Source: Methanococcoides sp. (lineage in GTDB: Archaea; Halobacteriota; Methanosarcinia; Methanosarcinales; Methanosarcinaceae). Taken from it: DNA of 64,000 bases. Below the pieces are notes generated by a model, which ran no database searches, was not told the origin of the DNA, and saw nothing but the letters and a program-made list of their open reading frames with translations. Shown piece after piece: positions 1 through 7,437 of this stretch. A program made the translations under genes and the position numbers. The stretch's first letter is position 1; every line of letters starts with the position of its first letter. The DNA lies in assembly GCA_021108275.1 (NCBI GenBank), contig JAIORD010000033.1:62001-126000 (forward strand), given 5' to 3'.

Positions 1-1299
1 ACCCGTGCATACGTTTAATATCCCATTCCTTACAACTATTTCACATGGATTCTTATTTACGTCTTCCCTGCTGATGTGTGAGCAATCCTCGATGTATGAT
101 AATACTGATGATACATACCCTGCATCTGCTTCCTTCAAGTCCTTAGGATCTTCCACATCATCCTGCATTTTTATAAACGTCTCTCTTATGATCTCCTTCA
201 AGTCCAATGCGTTTTTTCTTGTTTTGATATTATTATAGACACCATTTTGATATAGGTAAAATTCTAATGAATCTTCCATTACAATTGTAGGGTGTGTCCT
301 CAATATTTCCCTTGCACATTTTGGTGCTGTTATTATCTTTTTATCTTCCCCTTTGCTGTTGCCTTTGTCCTTCGATTTTGCAATTGGTCTTCCTGTTGCT
401 TTTTCACCTGTTACATAGAATTGTGATAATACTACATCTGCTTTGATCGATTCGGTTTTTGCGGTTGCTTTTTGATTTACATGGCTTATTTCATACATTG
501 ATTGCTTTTCATCATACGAGTTACCAAACATCATCATACATGCAAGTACCAATTCTTCCGTTGTTGCCCCATTTGCTTTAAGCTCTGCGAATAAATACAA
601 TGACCTTTGTCTTCCATCACTATTCCGGAATACGCTTAGATCGTGGTACAGTGGGTTTGGGATGTTCTGTTTGTCCTCATCCTTGTCTAATGTATCCTCA
701 TCAAATATCATCTTCCATAATGTTGAAAATGTTGGCCTGCACCTATTCAAAGACATTTGTAATGCCTTGTATGTATCTTTTGTTTCATTCAATCTACGAA
801 TCACTACACTTGGCATCTCTGGTCTTTTTGCAATGTCACCCGTAAGCATGTAAATATCCCCACTGGCATGGGTTGAAGGTGACATAACAACATTGCCTGC
901 TTCCCCTAACCAATCCATCCCTAACGCTTTAGCATGTGTTAATTTGAATGATTTATCATATTTGAATAACCAATGCCATCGGCCATTTGTACGCTTTTGT
1001 TTGATCCATCCAGAAGTATCAACGCCTAACAGTATGTTTTCCCACATTCCCTTTATGTACCAATCAACGTCAATTACCATTAAATCAGAAGCCTTGCCAC
1101 ATACTGCACCAATATTAAGCCCCTTTTTTTCATAGTATAGTTCAATTTCTTTGTCGGATTGTGGATCTGTTATCTTTGACCATCCCTTTTTAATAGGATT
1201 TTTGCCCGGACTTGTCTTAATGCTTGTTGGTTTGCTTAATGGATGTGTTATGATCCCTGCATCACGATATTTTAATGCAGCTTCCGCTAAGGTGTTCAT
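1..1299 (-). CDS. Primase-polymerase (Prim-Pol/D5-like) of integrated element, 3' part outside window
   Basis: The frame is open from the ATG at 1297-1299 leftward to the window edge (433 codons), so the C-terminal part lies outside. Residues 1-150 resemble a viral/plasmid Prim-Pol domain: a GLNIGAVCG loop at 60-68, the acidic pair D77-x-D79 in VIDVDW, a WHW motif with H109, and PSTHASG at 141-147. Residues about 330-433, ending in NGILNVCTG, resemble the D5-type region that precedes an SF3 helicase; I infer that helicase lies beyond the edge. The start overlaps the upstream stop (ATGA at 1296-1299), so translation is probably coupled. It is probably the replication protein of the integrated element. 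The family assignment is from motifs; the helicase part is inference. Confidence 0.82.
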   Translation of the reverse strand, partial: MNTLAEAALKYRDAGIITHPLSKPTSIKTSPGKNPIKKGWSKITDPQSDKEIELYYEKKGLNIGAVCGKASDLMVIDVDWYIKGMWENILLGVDTSGWIKQKRTNGRWHWLFKYDKSFKLTHAKALGMDWLGEAGNVVMSPSTHASGDIYMLTGDIAKRPEMPSVVIRRLNETKDTYKALQMSLNRCRPTFSTLWKMIFDEDTLDKDEDKQNIPNPLYHDLSVFRNSDGRQRSLYLFAELKANGATTEELVLACMMMFGNSYDEKQSMYEISHVNQKATAKTESIKADVVLSQFYVTGEKATGRPIAKSKDKGNSKGEDKKIITAPKCAREILRTHPTIVMEDSLEFYLYQNGVYNNIKTRKNALDLKEIIRETFIKMQDDVEDPKDLKEADAGYVSSVLSYIEDCSHISREDVNKNPCEIVVRNGILNVCTG

Positions 1300-1490
1300 G
1301 CGATCACCTTTGCATTAAAATTCATCCCACCTATTTTGAATGGTGTATAGAAGGTGCTAATATCAACTTCAACTACTTCGATTTCTTCAAAATCCGTTAA
1401 GTATATAAACGATACTGCGTGTTTCTCATGTGGAGTAGCAATATTTTCTTTGTGGTTGTCCTGATCGGCAACCCCATTCACTTTTAACAT
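1296..1490 (-). CDS. Small element protein, 64 aa, unrecognised
   Basis: I do not recognise this 64-residue protein. It is acidic in the middle (FEEIEVVEVDIS) and hydrophilic, with no Cys pair or membrane segment. Its reality is supported by position: its ATG (1488-1490) overlaps the end of the 28-codon gene upstream, and its TGA overlaps the ATG of the primase gene downstream by 4 bp. Such tight packing is typical of viral or plasmid early operons. Its beta-rich C-terminal half (STFYTPFKIGGMNFNAKVIA) could be a small single-domain accessory to the primase, but nothing in the sequence shows this. Confidence 0.55.
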   Translation of the reverse strand: MLKVNGVADQDNHKENIATPHEKHAVSFIYLTDFEEIEVVEVDISTFYTPFKIGGMNFNAKVIA

Positions 1491-1570
1491 GACTTCAACC
1501 CCTTAGCTTGGGCTGTTTCTCTGCACTGATTGAAGCAAGTACATTCTTCGTAAGGTTCGGGTATATTCAT
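1484..1570 (-). CDS. Cys-rich microprotein, 28 aa
   Basis: A 28-codon frame runs from the ATG at 1568-1570 to the TAA at 1484-1486. The peptide starts MNIPEPYEECTCFNQCRE and ends in SC, so four of its 28 residues are cysteines (C-x-C-x3-C plus a terminal Cys). This could bind zinc or form a small disulfide knot. It shares ATGA with the end of the gene upstream (1567-1570) and overlaps the start of the next gene (1484-1490). Those overlaps on both sides are the main evidence that it is translated. There is no recognised family and it is below usual gene-calling limits. Confidence 0.42.
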   Translation of the reverse strand: MNIPEPYEECTCFNQCRETAQAKGLKSC

Positions 1571-1755
1571 GCTTCGATCCCCCAATCTGCTTTCACTTGC
1601 TCAACCGTTGTATTCCCTGCTTCTATATCTGCAAGGATTGCATTTACTCGCCTGCGTGCTTCCTGTTCGATTTTAAAAAAGTCTTGATAGAGCTTTGGGA
1701 GATGTTCAACTATATCAGGCGATAGTTCTTTAATGCTGGGTGTTGCATTATTCAT
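1567..1755 (-). CDS. Small helical protein of element operon, 62 aa
   Basis: I start this gene at the ATG 1753-1755, giving 62 residues (MNNATPSIKELSPDIVEHL...), because a GGAG lies about eight bases upstream; a longer frame reaches 1818 but would run through most of the AbrB gene's 3' end. The protein looks wholly helical and amphipathic, with KIEQEARRRVNAILADIEAG in the middle. It overlaps the AbrB gene by 8 bp and the microprotein gene by 4 bp. I do not recognise a family. A small antitoxin- or coiled-coil-like partner of the AbrB protein is possible but unproven. Confidence 0.5.
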   Translation of the reverse strand: MNNATPSIKELSPDIVEHLPKLYQDFFKIEQEARRRVNAILADIEAGNTTVEQVKADWGIEA

Positions 1756-1960
1756 TCTGGCACACTCCATAGTGTGTTGGCTCTGCCCCTGTTCTTGTAT
1801 TTGCTTGACCGGCATCAAGTACAGGGGTTAAAATTATCTTATCGTTTCTCATTTCCATTTCTATTACTGTCCCTTTTTCAATTCCTAATAATCGACATGC
1901 TTGTGCTGGTATACCCACAAAATACGTCTCTCTACTCTTTTGTACTTTTCTTGTTAGCAT
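1748..1960 (-). CDS. AbrB/SpoVT-type DNA-binding protein
   Basis: This 70-residue protein has the swapped-hairpin AbrB pattern: a basic N-terminus (MLTRKVQKSRETYFVGIPAQ), then an acidic/hydrophobic strand pair (LLGIEKGTVIEMEMRNDKII). Such proteins bind DNA as dimers, and in archaeal mobile elements they often control their own operon or serve as antitoxins. It is the first gene of a leftward operon that ends with the primase-polymerase. The region upstream holds inverted and direct AT-rich repeats that are good candidate operators. The short acidic C-terminal tail overlaps the next gene. The family call is good; the target is inferred. Confidence 0.78.
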   Translation of the reverse strand: MLTRKVQKSRETYFVGIPAQACRLLGIEKGTVIEMEMRNDKIILTPVLDAGQANTRTGAEPTHYGVCQNE

Positions 1961-1990
1961 TTTATCATCTCATGTGACTTACAAAAAAAA

Positions 1991-2035
1991 CATTGCATAC
2001 ATTTTTGTATCTAAATGTATTTTTGTTTTGCAATG
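1991..2035. promoter_or_regulatory. Inverted-repeat control region between divergent element genes
   Basis: CATTGCA (1991-1997) is mirrored by TGCAATG (2029-2035). Inside lie ATACA-TTT-TGTAT at 1998-2010 and a related AATGTATTTTTG at 2014-2025; a further ATGTATTTTG lies near 2059-2068. The block sits between the leftward AbrB operon and the rightward gene at 2129, so it can control both. Operator function for the AbrB protein is inference. Confidence 0.4.
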
Positions 2036-2128
2036 ATAAATTACATGGCATAATCTATATGTATTTTGAAGTTAATTTGTAGATGTATACAAACACATAT
2101 TTTTAAAAAAATGTATGTAGGTATTTTT

Positions 2129-3016
2129 ATGACAAAGAAAACATTAGAAGAACGTTTACAATCAAATACGGTTGAATCTTTGCTATATATTGCAACAATG
2201 CAACCAAAAACACAAACGGATGCCATTGAGTTAATCTATAACAAAAAAAATATAAACTCATCGCCAGTCAAAAGTGCACGGGACATATTGGTAAGAGAAG
2301 GTGCTCTAAAATACGGTGAGGGGATTAGTAAAGTTCCATTAATCGCACAAGTTGATGTATTCTTAAATCACTTAAAAACAAAAAGTGATAATCGCTATTC
2401 TTCAAATGTTGTAGACAATGGATTAACAAAAAATGATTTGGCATATCTTAAGATGGTGTTAGATTCCGATTATTTCAGAGATATCTTTTATAGTAGGTAT
2501 TTTTTTGAAAATTGTTATGGCGTCCATAGGGGTAGTGTTGTAAGGGAAGATGGAAAATTAGCAATGCGTGGTGGTGCATTTGGATATATGGAATTTGCAT
2601 TAACATCGATACTCCTCTATTCACAATTCTTAAAGTATTCCGGATTATTTAATGATCTATATATCAACGATATAGAAGAAGTAGTATCTAAGTGCCGTGT
2701 TTCTAACAACGTTGTGAATTCGTTCTTAAAAGATGTAAACCCCAACGTATACGATATTTTGTTAGAATACCCACCTCTAAAACAAACCATGGAATATTGC
2801 AAACTTGAATATGAGCCACACCCATATGATAATATCAAACAAAAAAAAGGGTGTGGTTTTGAAAATTTTATAGATAAAGCTGTATTTAGTGGCTTCTTTT
2901 TACTGTTTCCACCGCCTTTAACTGAGAAACTAACTTTATTGAATCTATCATCAGCCGTATCAACATTTACGGGGAGATTTTTGCCGGAAGTTGTAGGTTA
3001 TCAAAAAGAGTTGTGA
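2129..3016 (+). CDS. Unknown protein with N-terminal winged-helix-like segment
   Basis: The frame is open from 2066, but I prefer the ATG at 2129 (MTKKTLEERLQ, 295 residues), since the 21 residues before it are low-complexity and run through the AT-rich control region. Residues about 10-65 read like a winged helix (an SLLYIATM helix, SPVKSARDILVREGALKYGEG as recognition helix and wing). The rest has no motif I know; a hydrophobic, proline-containing stretch near the C-terminus (FSGFFLLFPPPL) may be buried or membrane-touching. It is transcribed away from the AbrB/primase operon, toward the integrase. It could be an element-encoded regulator. Confidence 0.62.
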   Translation: MTKKTLEERLQSNTVESLLYIATMQPKTQTDAIELIYNKKNINSSPVKSARDILVREGALKYGEGISKVPLIAQVDVFLNHLKTKSDNRYSSNVVDNGLTKNDLAYLKMVLDSDYFRDIFYSRYFFENCYGVHRGSVVREDGKLAMRGGAFGYMEFALTSILLYSQFLKYSGLFNDLYINDIEEVVSKCRVSNNVVNSFLKDVNPNVYDILLEYPPLKQTMEYCKLEYEPHPYDNIKQKKGCGFENFIDKAVFSGFFLLFPPPLTEKLTLLNLSSAVSTFTGRFLPEVVGYQKEL

Positions 3017-3045
3017 ATAATCACAACTACCTACCTGAAATAATT

Positions 3046-4191
3046 TTATTCGGTGTGCAATTCTTCTTTAATCATTGTTCGCATCATTTCCTTTAACATT
3101 GCTTGCATGTTTTCCGGTGACATTGCTGTTTTTGCCATTTGTTCGGTTTTCTCTGATGCTTCCTGCATTTCAATAGCTGCCTTTGCATCCAATACTTGAC
3201 CACACTGCACACAAAACTTAGCATCAAAAGCATTCTTGACCTTGCAAGTAGGGCATTCTTTCGGCATCATCTCTAATTGTGGTTTAGGATCTTTCTCTGT
3301 GATGATTCCATGTATTGATAATATCTTACTTTCAACATCTGCACCTGACAAATGCAAATATGTAGCCGGCATATCGGAGTTGGTTTCCCATCCTGCAAAT
3401 TTTCTTAATTCCATTTCATTCACTCCAAGTTTAGCAAGATCGGTTAATCTTCCGTGCCTGAAAGCATGAGGATAAATGTTTTTCTTTGCATTCACCTTTT
3501 TAGCTAACCCTTTGAGCATGTTACCTGCAGTATGCCTATGCAATCGTCTAAATTCGCCCTCATACTTCCTATCGGTTATAAAGACCGGTGCATTAGGGTT
3601 ATCCCTGTCAGGATGATGATTAAGCCATAATCTGAGTTCAGGAACTGACATGATTAAGGGGATTCTTCGCATTCCCGTCTTTCCTGAAACAATGATAGTA
3701 CCACCATATTTGTTAAACTCAATATTCTTCAAGTTCATATCAAGTATTTCGCTGATCCTTGCAGCACTATCCCACAACAAAGAAATTAACGCTCTATCCC
3801 TTTGTTTACTGCATCCGGATAGTAATTGCATAACATCTGATTCTAAAATAAGTTCTTCAACTGGAAGTGTGTTTTTAGGTGTTTTGTGATCCACATTATC
3901 AAATAGATCATTGTCAGGAAGTAACCATTTAAAAAACACTTTCAAAGTCACTATGTTATCATGGACCGTGGACGGTTGGCATGTATCACGCCTATGCAAG
4001 TAAAACGTTTCTATATCGTTCTTTGTGACGGTATGCATGTCCTTGTTATCAATGAACCTTAAAAATGATACCATCTGCCACATTTCACCGGTTATAGTGG
4101 ATTCTTTTTTACTTTTTAGTCTGGCAGACAATACATAATTTTCAAGTATTGTTTTATTCGGTTCTTCGAATATGGGTTGATTTACTTTCAT
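3046..4191 (-). CDS. Tyrosine recombinase/integrase with C-terminal zinc ribbon
   Basis: At 381 residues this is a phage-type integrase. An N-terminal SAM-like core-binding domain covers about 1-105 and the catalytic domain about 115-290. The catalytic set is visible: R145 (DSAARISEI), K171 (SGKTGMRR), the H242-x-x-R245 box, GW at 267-268, and nucleophile Y278 (ATYLHLSG). A C-terminal zinc ribbon (C313, C316, C327, C330) and a Met/Lys-rich helix follow, as in many integrases of euryarchaeal proviruses. Its 5' end lies about 50 bp from the tRNA-Leu fragment, the usual place for an archaeal integrase that uses a tRNA as attachment site. All key residues are present, so it should be active. Confidence 0.92.
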   Translation of the reverse strand: MKVNQPIFEEPNKTILENYVLSARLKSKKESTITGEMWQMVSFLRFIDNKDMHTVTKNDIETFYLHRRDTCQPSTVHDNIVTLKVFFKWLLPDNDLFDNVDHKTPKNTLPVEELILESDVMQLLSGCSKQRDRALISLLWDSAARISEILDMNLKNIEFNKYGGTIIVSGKTGMRRIPLIMSVPELRLWLNHHPDRDNPNAPVFITDRKYEGEFRRLHRHTAGNMLKGLAKKVNAKKNIYPHAFRHGRLTDLAKLGVNEMELRKFAGWETNSDMPATYLHLSGADVESKILSIHGIITEKDPKPQLEMMPKECPTCKVKNAFDAKFCVQCGQVLDAKAAIEMQEASEKTEQMAKTAMSPENMQAMLKEMMRTMIKEELHTE

Positions 4192-4244
4192 AATTAATAA
4201 TTGTTTACATAGTTAATAAGTCTTGCTTCATAATATGGGCTATA

Positions 4245-4298
4245 TTCAGAGCCTAGTCTCGTAGGAGTTCGAGGGTTCGAATCCCTTCTCTCGCACCA
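4245..4298 (+). other. attachment site: 3' fragment of a tRNA-Leu(CAG) gene
   Basis: From the anticodon loop (TTCAGAG, 4245-4251) through the 3' anticodon stem, the long variable arm (TCTCGTAGGAGTTC), the T arm (GAGGG-TTCGAAT-CCCTT) and the acceptor strand to CCA (4296-4298), this matches the 3' half of an archaeal class II tRNA-Leu. The 5' half is absent: the sequence before 4245 cannot complete the anticodon stem. It is therefore the displaced half-site left when the element recombined with a tRNA-Leu(CAG) gene. The complete tRNA should sit at the other end of the element, beyond the left edge. Confidence 0.85.
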
Positions 4299-4523
4299 AA
4301 ACTCTTTTTGATGAATATTGTTAAAGATTGAATGAGGATACTTTTTATAAATTTTGAGTGTTACGGAGTTCGGATTTTCCCCTCTAACAATAGTGTGGGG
4401 ATATAGGTAACAGCAAAAAACGGAACTCCCTAAATATAACATTTAAGTTGGATTGAAGTACTTTTACAAAATAAATTGTTATTAATAGTGTGACAAGAAA
4501 AAGAGATTTCATAAATAAAAAAT

Positions 4524-5093
4524 TTATTTTACTCCATATTTTTTATTCTGTGCTATTAATTCTACAGTTTTTTTAATCCTTCTCTGCCGAGTATCATCTT
4601 TCTTAGCAATATCCACCCAATAAACATAGGATAATTTTGCTGAAGGAGCAAGGTTTTCGAAGTTATTTAGTGCTTTCTTATTCTTTGCCAAAGCTGATTT
4701 AAGATCATCTGGAACAGAAAAATTTTTACTGGATGGAACAATTTCATTATTCTTGAATCCATTCTGAAATATCCTAAGACCCTTTTCTGTCATAAGCCCT
4801 TGCTTAATCATTTTTTTTGCTCTTTCAATATTGATTACAGACCAATGGCTTTTGGATGTTCGAGGACTATAATGCTGCATATATCTATCATCATCAATTT
4901 TCTTTTTCTGACTATCAATCCAGCCAAAACAAATAGCCTCCTCAACAGCATCGCTATAAGTAATTGATATATTTTTCGTGTGCTTCTTATAATAGATCAG
5001 CCAGACACCTTTTTCAGTAAGATGGTTTTTTTGTAACCATGACCGCCAATCTTCACGATTTTTAGAGTATATTGTCTCTAATTTTTCTTTCAT
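4524..5093 (-). CDS. YdeI/OmpD-associated (OmdA) family protein
   Basis: This 189-residue protein has the family's signature blocks: a WLQKNH...GVWLIYYKK N-terminus, AVEEAICFGWIDSQKKKIDD, a conserved QHYSPRTSKSHWS segment, and a C-terminal YVYWVDIAKKDDTRQRRIKK. The length is normal. Members are small cytosolic proteins linked in bacteria to peptide or bacteriocin stress, but their biochemistry is poorly known. The ATG overlaps the stop of the DUF3795 gene by 4 bp (5090-5093), so the two are translated together. It lies directly outside the integration site and is probably native chromosome. Confidence 0.78.
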   Translation of the reverse strand: MKEKLETIYSKNREDWRSWLQKNHLTEKGVWLIYYKKHTKNISITYSDAVEEAICFGWIDSQKKKIDDDRYMQHYSPRTSKSHWSVINIERAKKMIKQGLMTEKGLRIFQNGFKNNEIVPSSKNFSVPDDLKSALAKNKKALNNFENLAPSAKLSYVYWVDIAKKDDTRQRRIKKTVELIAQNKKYGVK

Positions 5094-5425
5094 TTATTTC
5101 CTCTGATCTTATCCAAATTGCTTTCCGCATTTTGATGATTTGGGACTGAAAAGAAGCCTTTTAACATATTGCAGGTTTCATATTCGTCACAACTCGCACA
5201 TGTGCTGAAGCCCCTTCCCTTACAGCATTTCCTTATAGGACAGTTTGAACATCCTATAAAAACACTGCTTTCTGACCAGCAACCTTTACAATTCATATCT
5301 TTTAAAGTCAAATCCTTTCCAAGATATTCAGCATAAAGTTTCGACCATTCTTCCGCAGTTTTTTGTCTCAGCTTGTCATCATTATTAGCTATAGCAATGA
5401 ATACTGGACATTCCTCACAATTCAA
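5090..5425 (-). CDS. DUF3795 Cys-rich protein, 5' end frameshifted in a poly-A run
   Basis: The protein carries the DUF3795 pattern of paired cysteines (NCEECPVF, NCKGCW, GCSNCPIRKCCKGRG, TCASCDEYETC), probably a zinc or Fe-S fold of unknown function. The open frame can only begin at a TTG (5423-5425). A better start lies just upstream: an ATG at 5451-5453 behind GGGAG. It is out of frame by one base because nine As follow it. With eight As it would read MKKNLGCCGLNCEECP, the usual beginning of this family, adding two cysteines. So either the gene is broken, the run slips, or the base is an error. It is coupled to the OmdA gene downstream. Confidence 0.75.
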   Translation of the reverse strand: MNCEECPVFIAIANNDDKLRQKTAEEWSKLYAEYLGKDLTLKDMNCKGCWSESSVFIGCSNCPIRKCCKGRGFSTCASCDEYETCNMLKGFFSVPNHQNAESNLDKIRGNK

Positions 5426-5541
5426 CCCACAGCAACCTAAATTTTTTTTTCATGGTAGCACTCCCTTTTAAAAAAAAGTTTTTTATTGCTTATTAATTCA
5501 CTCACCCTTTAGTGTGTAGAATACAGGCTCTTAAATTAAAA

Positions 5542-5655
5542 TTAACAGAAGCCCTGTTTTCCCCATCTTTCCAACCTCTCCCTCACATGAGCATTCAGGC
5601 TAAACGGCTTATCACTCTTGGCATTCTGCTTCATGTAATACAACGTACCTTAGAG
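5542..5655 (-). repeat. Relic of a dispersed gene tail (copy 1)
   Basis: On the minus strand this reads as a coding tail that includes SDKPFSLNAHVRERLERW before a TAA. The same tail, worn to different degrees and always on the minus strand, recurs near 7729-7772, 37138-37310, 39440-39552 and 41801-41900. No start or body of the gene remains here. I do not recognise the parent family; the spread looks like 3' ends of decayed mobile or multicopy genes. The rest of 5454-5737 holds nothing else I can support. Confidence 0.5.
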
Positions 5656-5737
5656 AAAACCAACCACACCCTTCAAATCCCCAGATTACTTTTGTAAAGA
5701 GAGCATTTATACTTCAGAAATGCCCCCTATATCTTAT

Positions 5738-6226
5738 TCACACGACTGGAATGCATATATCAAGAATATGATGCTTTTCTGGATGTTCTTCAGGGGAGTT
5801 TAAATATATCTCATAACTTGCCCGGGATATGTCAATTTCAAGGTTGTTTTGTATCAGCCATTCAACGATCTTTTCCCATGCAGGACCATATTCTTCCGTT
5901 CCTGTCAGTTCTGCACGCATTACTACATACTTTCCTCCGGGAAGCTTTTGCTTTTTAATGTCTCCATCCACTTCAACATCATCATCAATGGTCATGCACA
6001 CATCCAGCTTAAGTTCTTCCGGAGGGGTAACACCTGGATCATCATAATATGCAGACATGAAAAGAGTATCCGGTCCAAACAATTGTTTCGGACCTGCCCA
6101 GCCACAAAGTTTACCAAATAATTCTTCAAAGACCTTGGCATTTCCAATATAGTTACCAACAAAGGAAACATATGCTACATTTCTTTCTTCTATTTCTGTT
6201 ATCTCTGGCTCTTTTATAATTTCCAT
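5738..6226 (-). CDS. GyrI-like/AraC effector-binding domain protein
   Basis: I start at the ATG 6224-6226 because AGGTGA stands just upstream. The protein (162 residues) is a stand-alone GyrI-like domain: EERNVAYVSFVGNY at the front, then a repeat of the beta-alpha-beta-beta unit with LPGGKYVVMRAELTGTEEYGPAWEKIVEWL, and a YEIYLNSPEEHPEKHHILDI ending. Such domains bind small hydrophobic or cationic ligands, and in bacteria some bind DNA gyrase. There is no DNA-binding domain attached. It is monocistronic here. The ligand cannot be read from sequence. Confidence 0.75.
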   Translation of the reverse strand: MEIIKEPEITEIEERNVAYVSFVGNYIGNAKVFEELFGKLCGWAGPKQLFGPDTLFMSAYYDDPGVTPPEELKLDVCMTIDDDVEVDGDIKKQKLPGGKYVVMRAELTGTEEYGPAWEKIVEWLIQNNLEIDISRASYEIYLNSPEEHPEKHHILDICIPVV

Positions 6227-6324
6227 ACATATCACCTAACTTTAATTTCAAATCTTTCTATGTAAATATCTTTTCAAATATTACTTTTATAGCTTATTCT
6301 GACCTTTTTACAGAATCAGTTGTT

Positions 6325-7437
6325 TCAGATACGTCTCATAACGAAATAGACTGCTATTATTCCTGCTATCGCCATAAAGGTCACGAATCCCGGTGTGTCC
6401 TCACCCTCAGTTTCAACTTCAAGCGGGGCTTCAGCTATCCTGTCAATTGTTTCCTGTGAGAGGAACGAACCACCAGCACCAAGTATCACACCTTCACAAC
6501 CTTCACAGAATATTTCAGTATTCTCGTGGCAGAATACACAATCCTTTGCTTCCGTGGTAGTTGTGTGAGGCACCCATTCAGCAAAAGCCGTATGTGTGGA
6601 ATTGTTGTAAGAGGTGGTCATATTGATGAAAGGTTTGATAGTGCCATCTACAGACCTAGCAAGGTAGAACCTATCCACATCAATTTTATCCAGTTGACCT
6701 GTTTCAAGATGGCAGTTCTCACAAGTGATAGCCCAGCCGGAATGACAGGCTGAACAATCAAGTTTCCCATCATGTATGCTATGTGCAGGAATATCCTGAG
6801 AATACTGTGTAACATCCATACCCTTTACCGACTTTTCCGGATCACTATGACAATCAGCGCAGGTAACTTTTACAGCTTCCATCTGGGATTCGTAAGTAAC
6901 TCCATCACCATGTATCTCTTCTGCTGTATGGCAGTCTGTGCAGTCAAGTCCTTTTTCATAGTGGAGATCTGCATTTGGAGCTACACCCTTATGTGCTGGA
7001 AGCTCTCCTTGGAAATATGATGTCTGCTTTTTAAAGTGGCATTGATCACATGTTTCCAGAGTTAGATCGCTTCCGTGCCCTCCCTCACCTGTATGACATG
7101 ATGTGCAGGAAGTTGCATGACATGCAGAGCACCCCCTTTCCTCATAGAAAACATGCATATCAATTCCAAACTCACCTGCTGCCCCTTTCTCATATTCTCC
7201 TTTCATGCTGCTGCCTGTGTAATGAAGAGATGATGAAAAATTAGCAGTAATATCTGAATGGCAAGGTTCACAGCTTTCAAATTCAGATACTGGTTCTTCG
7301 ATTGCAAAAGCAACATTTGTCGTCAGGATAAAAAAAGCTGAGACCATTACAAGAACGATACTTACGATATAATTTGTGTATAGTTTTTTCCCAGATGTAT
7401 TGCGGAAATTTTGGATAAATTGGAACCTTTGGTTCAT
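6325..7437 (-). CDS. Nine-haem c-type cytochrome with PGF-CTERM-type anchor
   Basis: I start at the ATG 7435-7437, six bases after GGGGGAG; the frame runs a little further up to a GTG. Residues about 20-46 form the signal segment. Nine CxxCH motifs begin at C56, C103, C111, C130, C166, C193, C228, C239 and C300; a tenth site, CEGCE at 311, lacks the axial His. The end (TPGFVTFMAIAGIIAVYFVMRRI-like) has a PGF motif at 349-351, one membrane helix and basic residues, the archaeosortase-type anchor. The protein should face outward and pass electrons across the cell surface, as the seven-haem MmcA does in Methanosarcina. It has more haems than MmcA, so I do not assign that name. No cytochrome maturation genes are nearby. 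Confidence 0.9.
   Translation of the reverse strand: MNQRFQFIQNFRNTSGKKLYTNYIVSIVLVMVSAFFILTTNVAFAIEEPVSEFESCEPCHSDITANFSSSLHYTGSSMKGEYEKGAAGEFGIDMHVFYEERGCSACHATSCTSCHTGEGGHGSDLTLETCDQCHFKKQTSYFQGELPAHKGVAPNADLHYEKGLDCTDCHTAEEIHGDGVTYESQMEAVKVTCADCHSDPEKSVKGMDVTQYSQDIPAHSIHDGKLDCSACHSGWAITCENCHLETGQLDKIDVDRFYLARSVDGTIKPFINMTTSYNNSTHTAFAEWVPHTTTTEAKDCVFCHENTEIFCEGCEGVILGAGGSFLSQETIDRIAEAPLEVETEGEDTPGFVTFMAIAGIIAVYFVMRRI

Noticed and set aside
4194-4442. 82-residue minus-strand frame containing CERRDSNPRTPTRLGS
   Set aside because: That peptide is the antisense reading of a tRNA 3' half (T arm and acceptor), a well-known false protein. The DNA is the attachment-site tRNA-Leu fragment.
5512-5697. 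61-residue plus-strand frame
   Set aside because: It is the antisense of the dispersed coding-tail relic; the minus strand gives the matching protein in several places.
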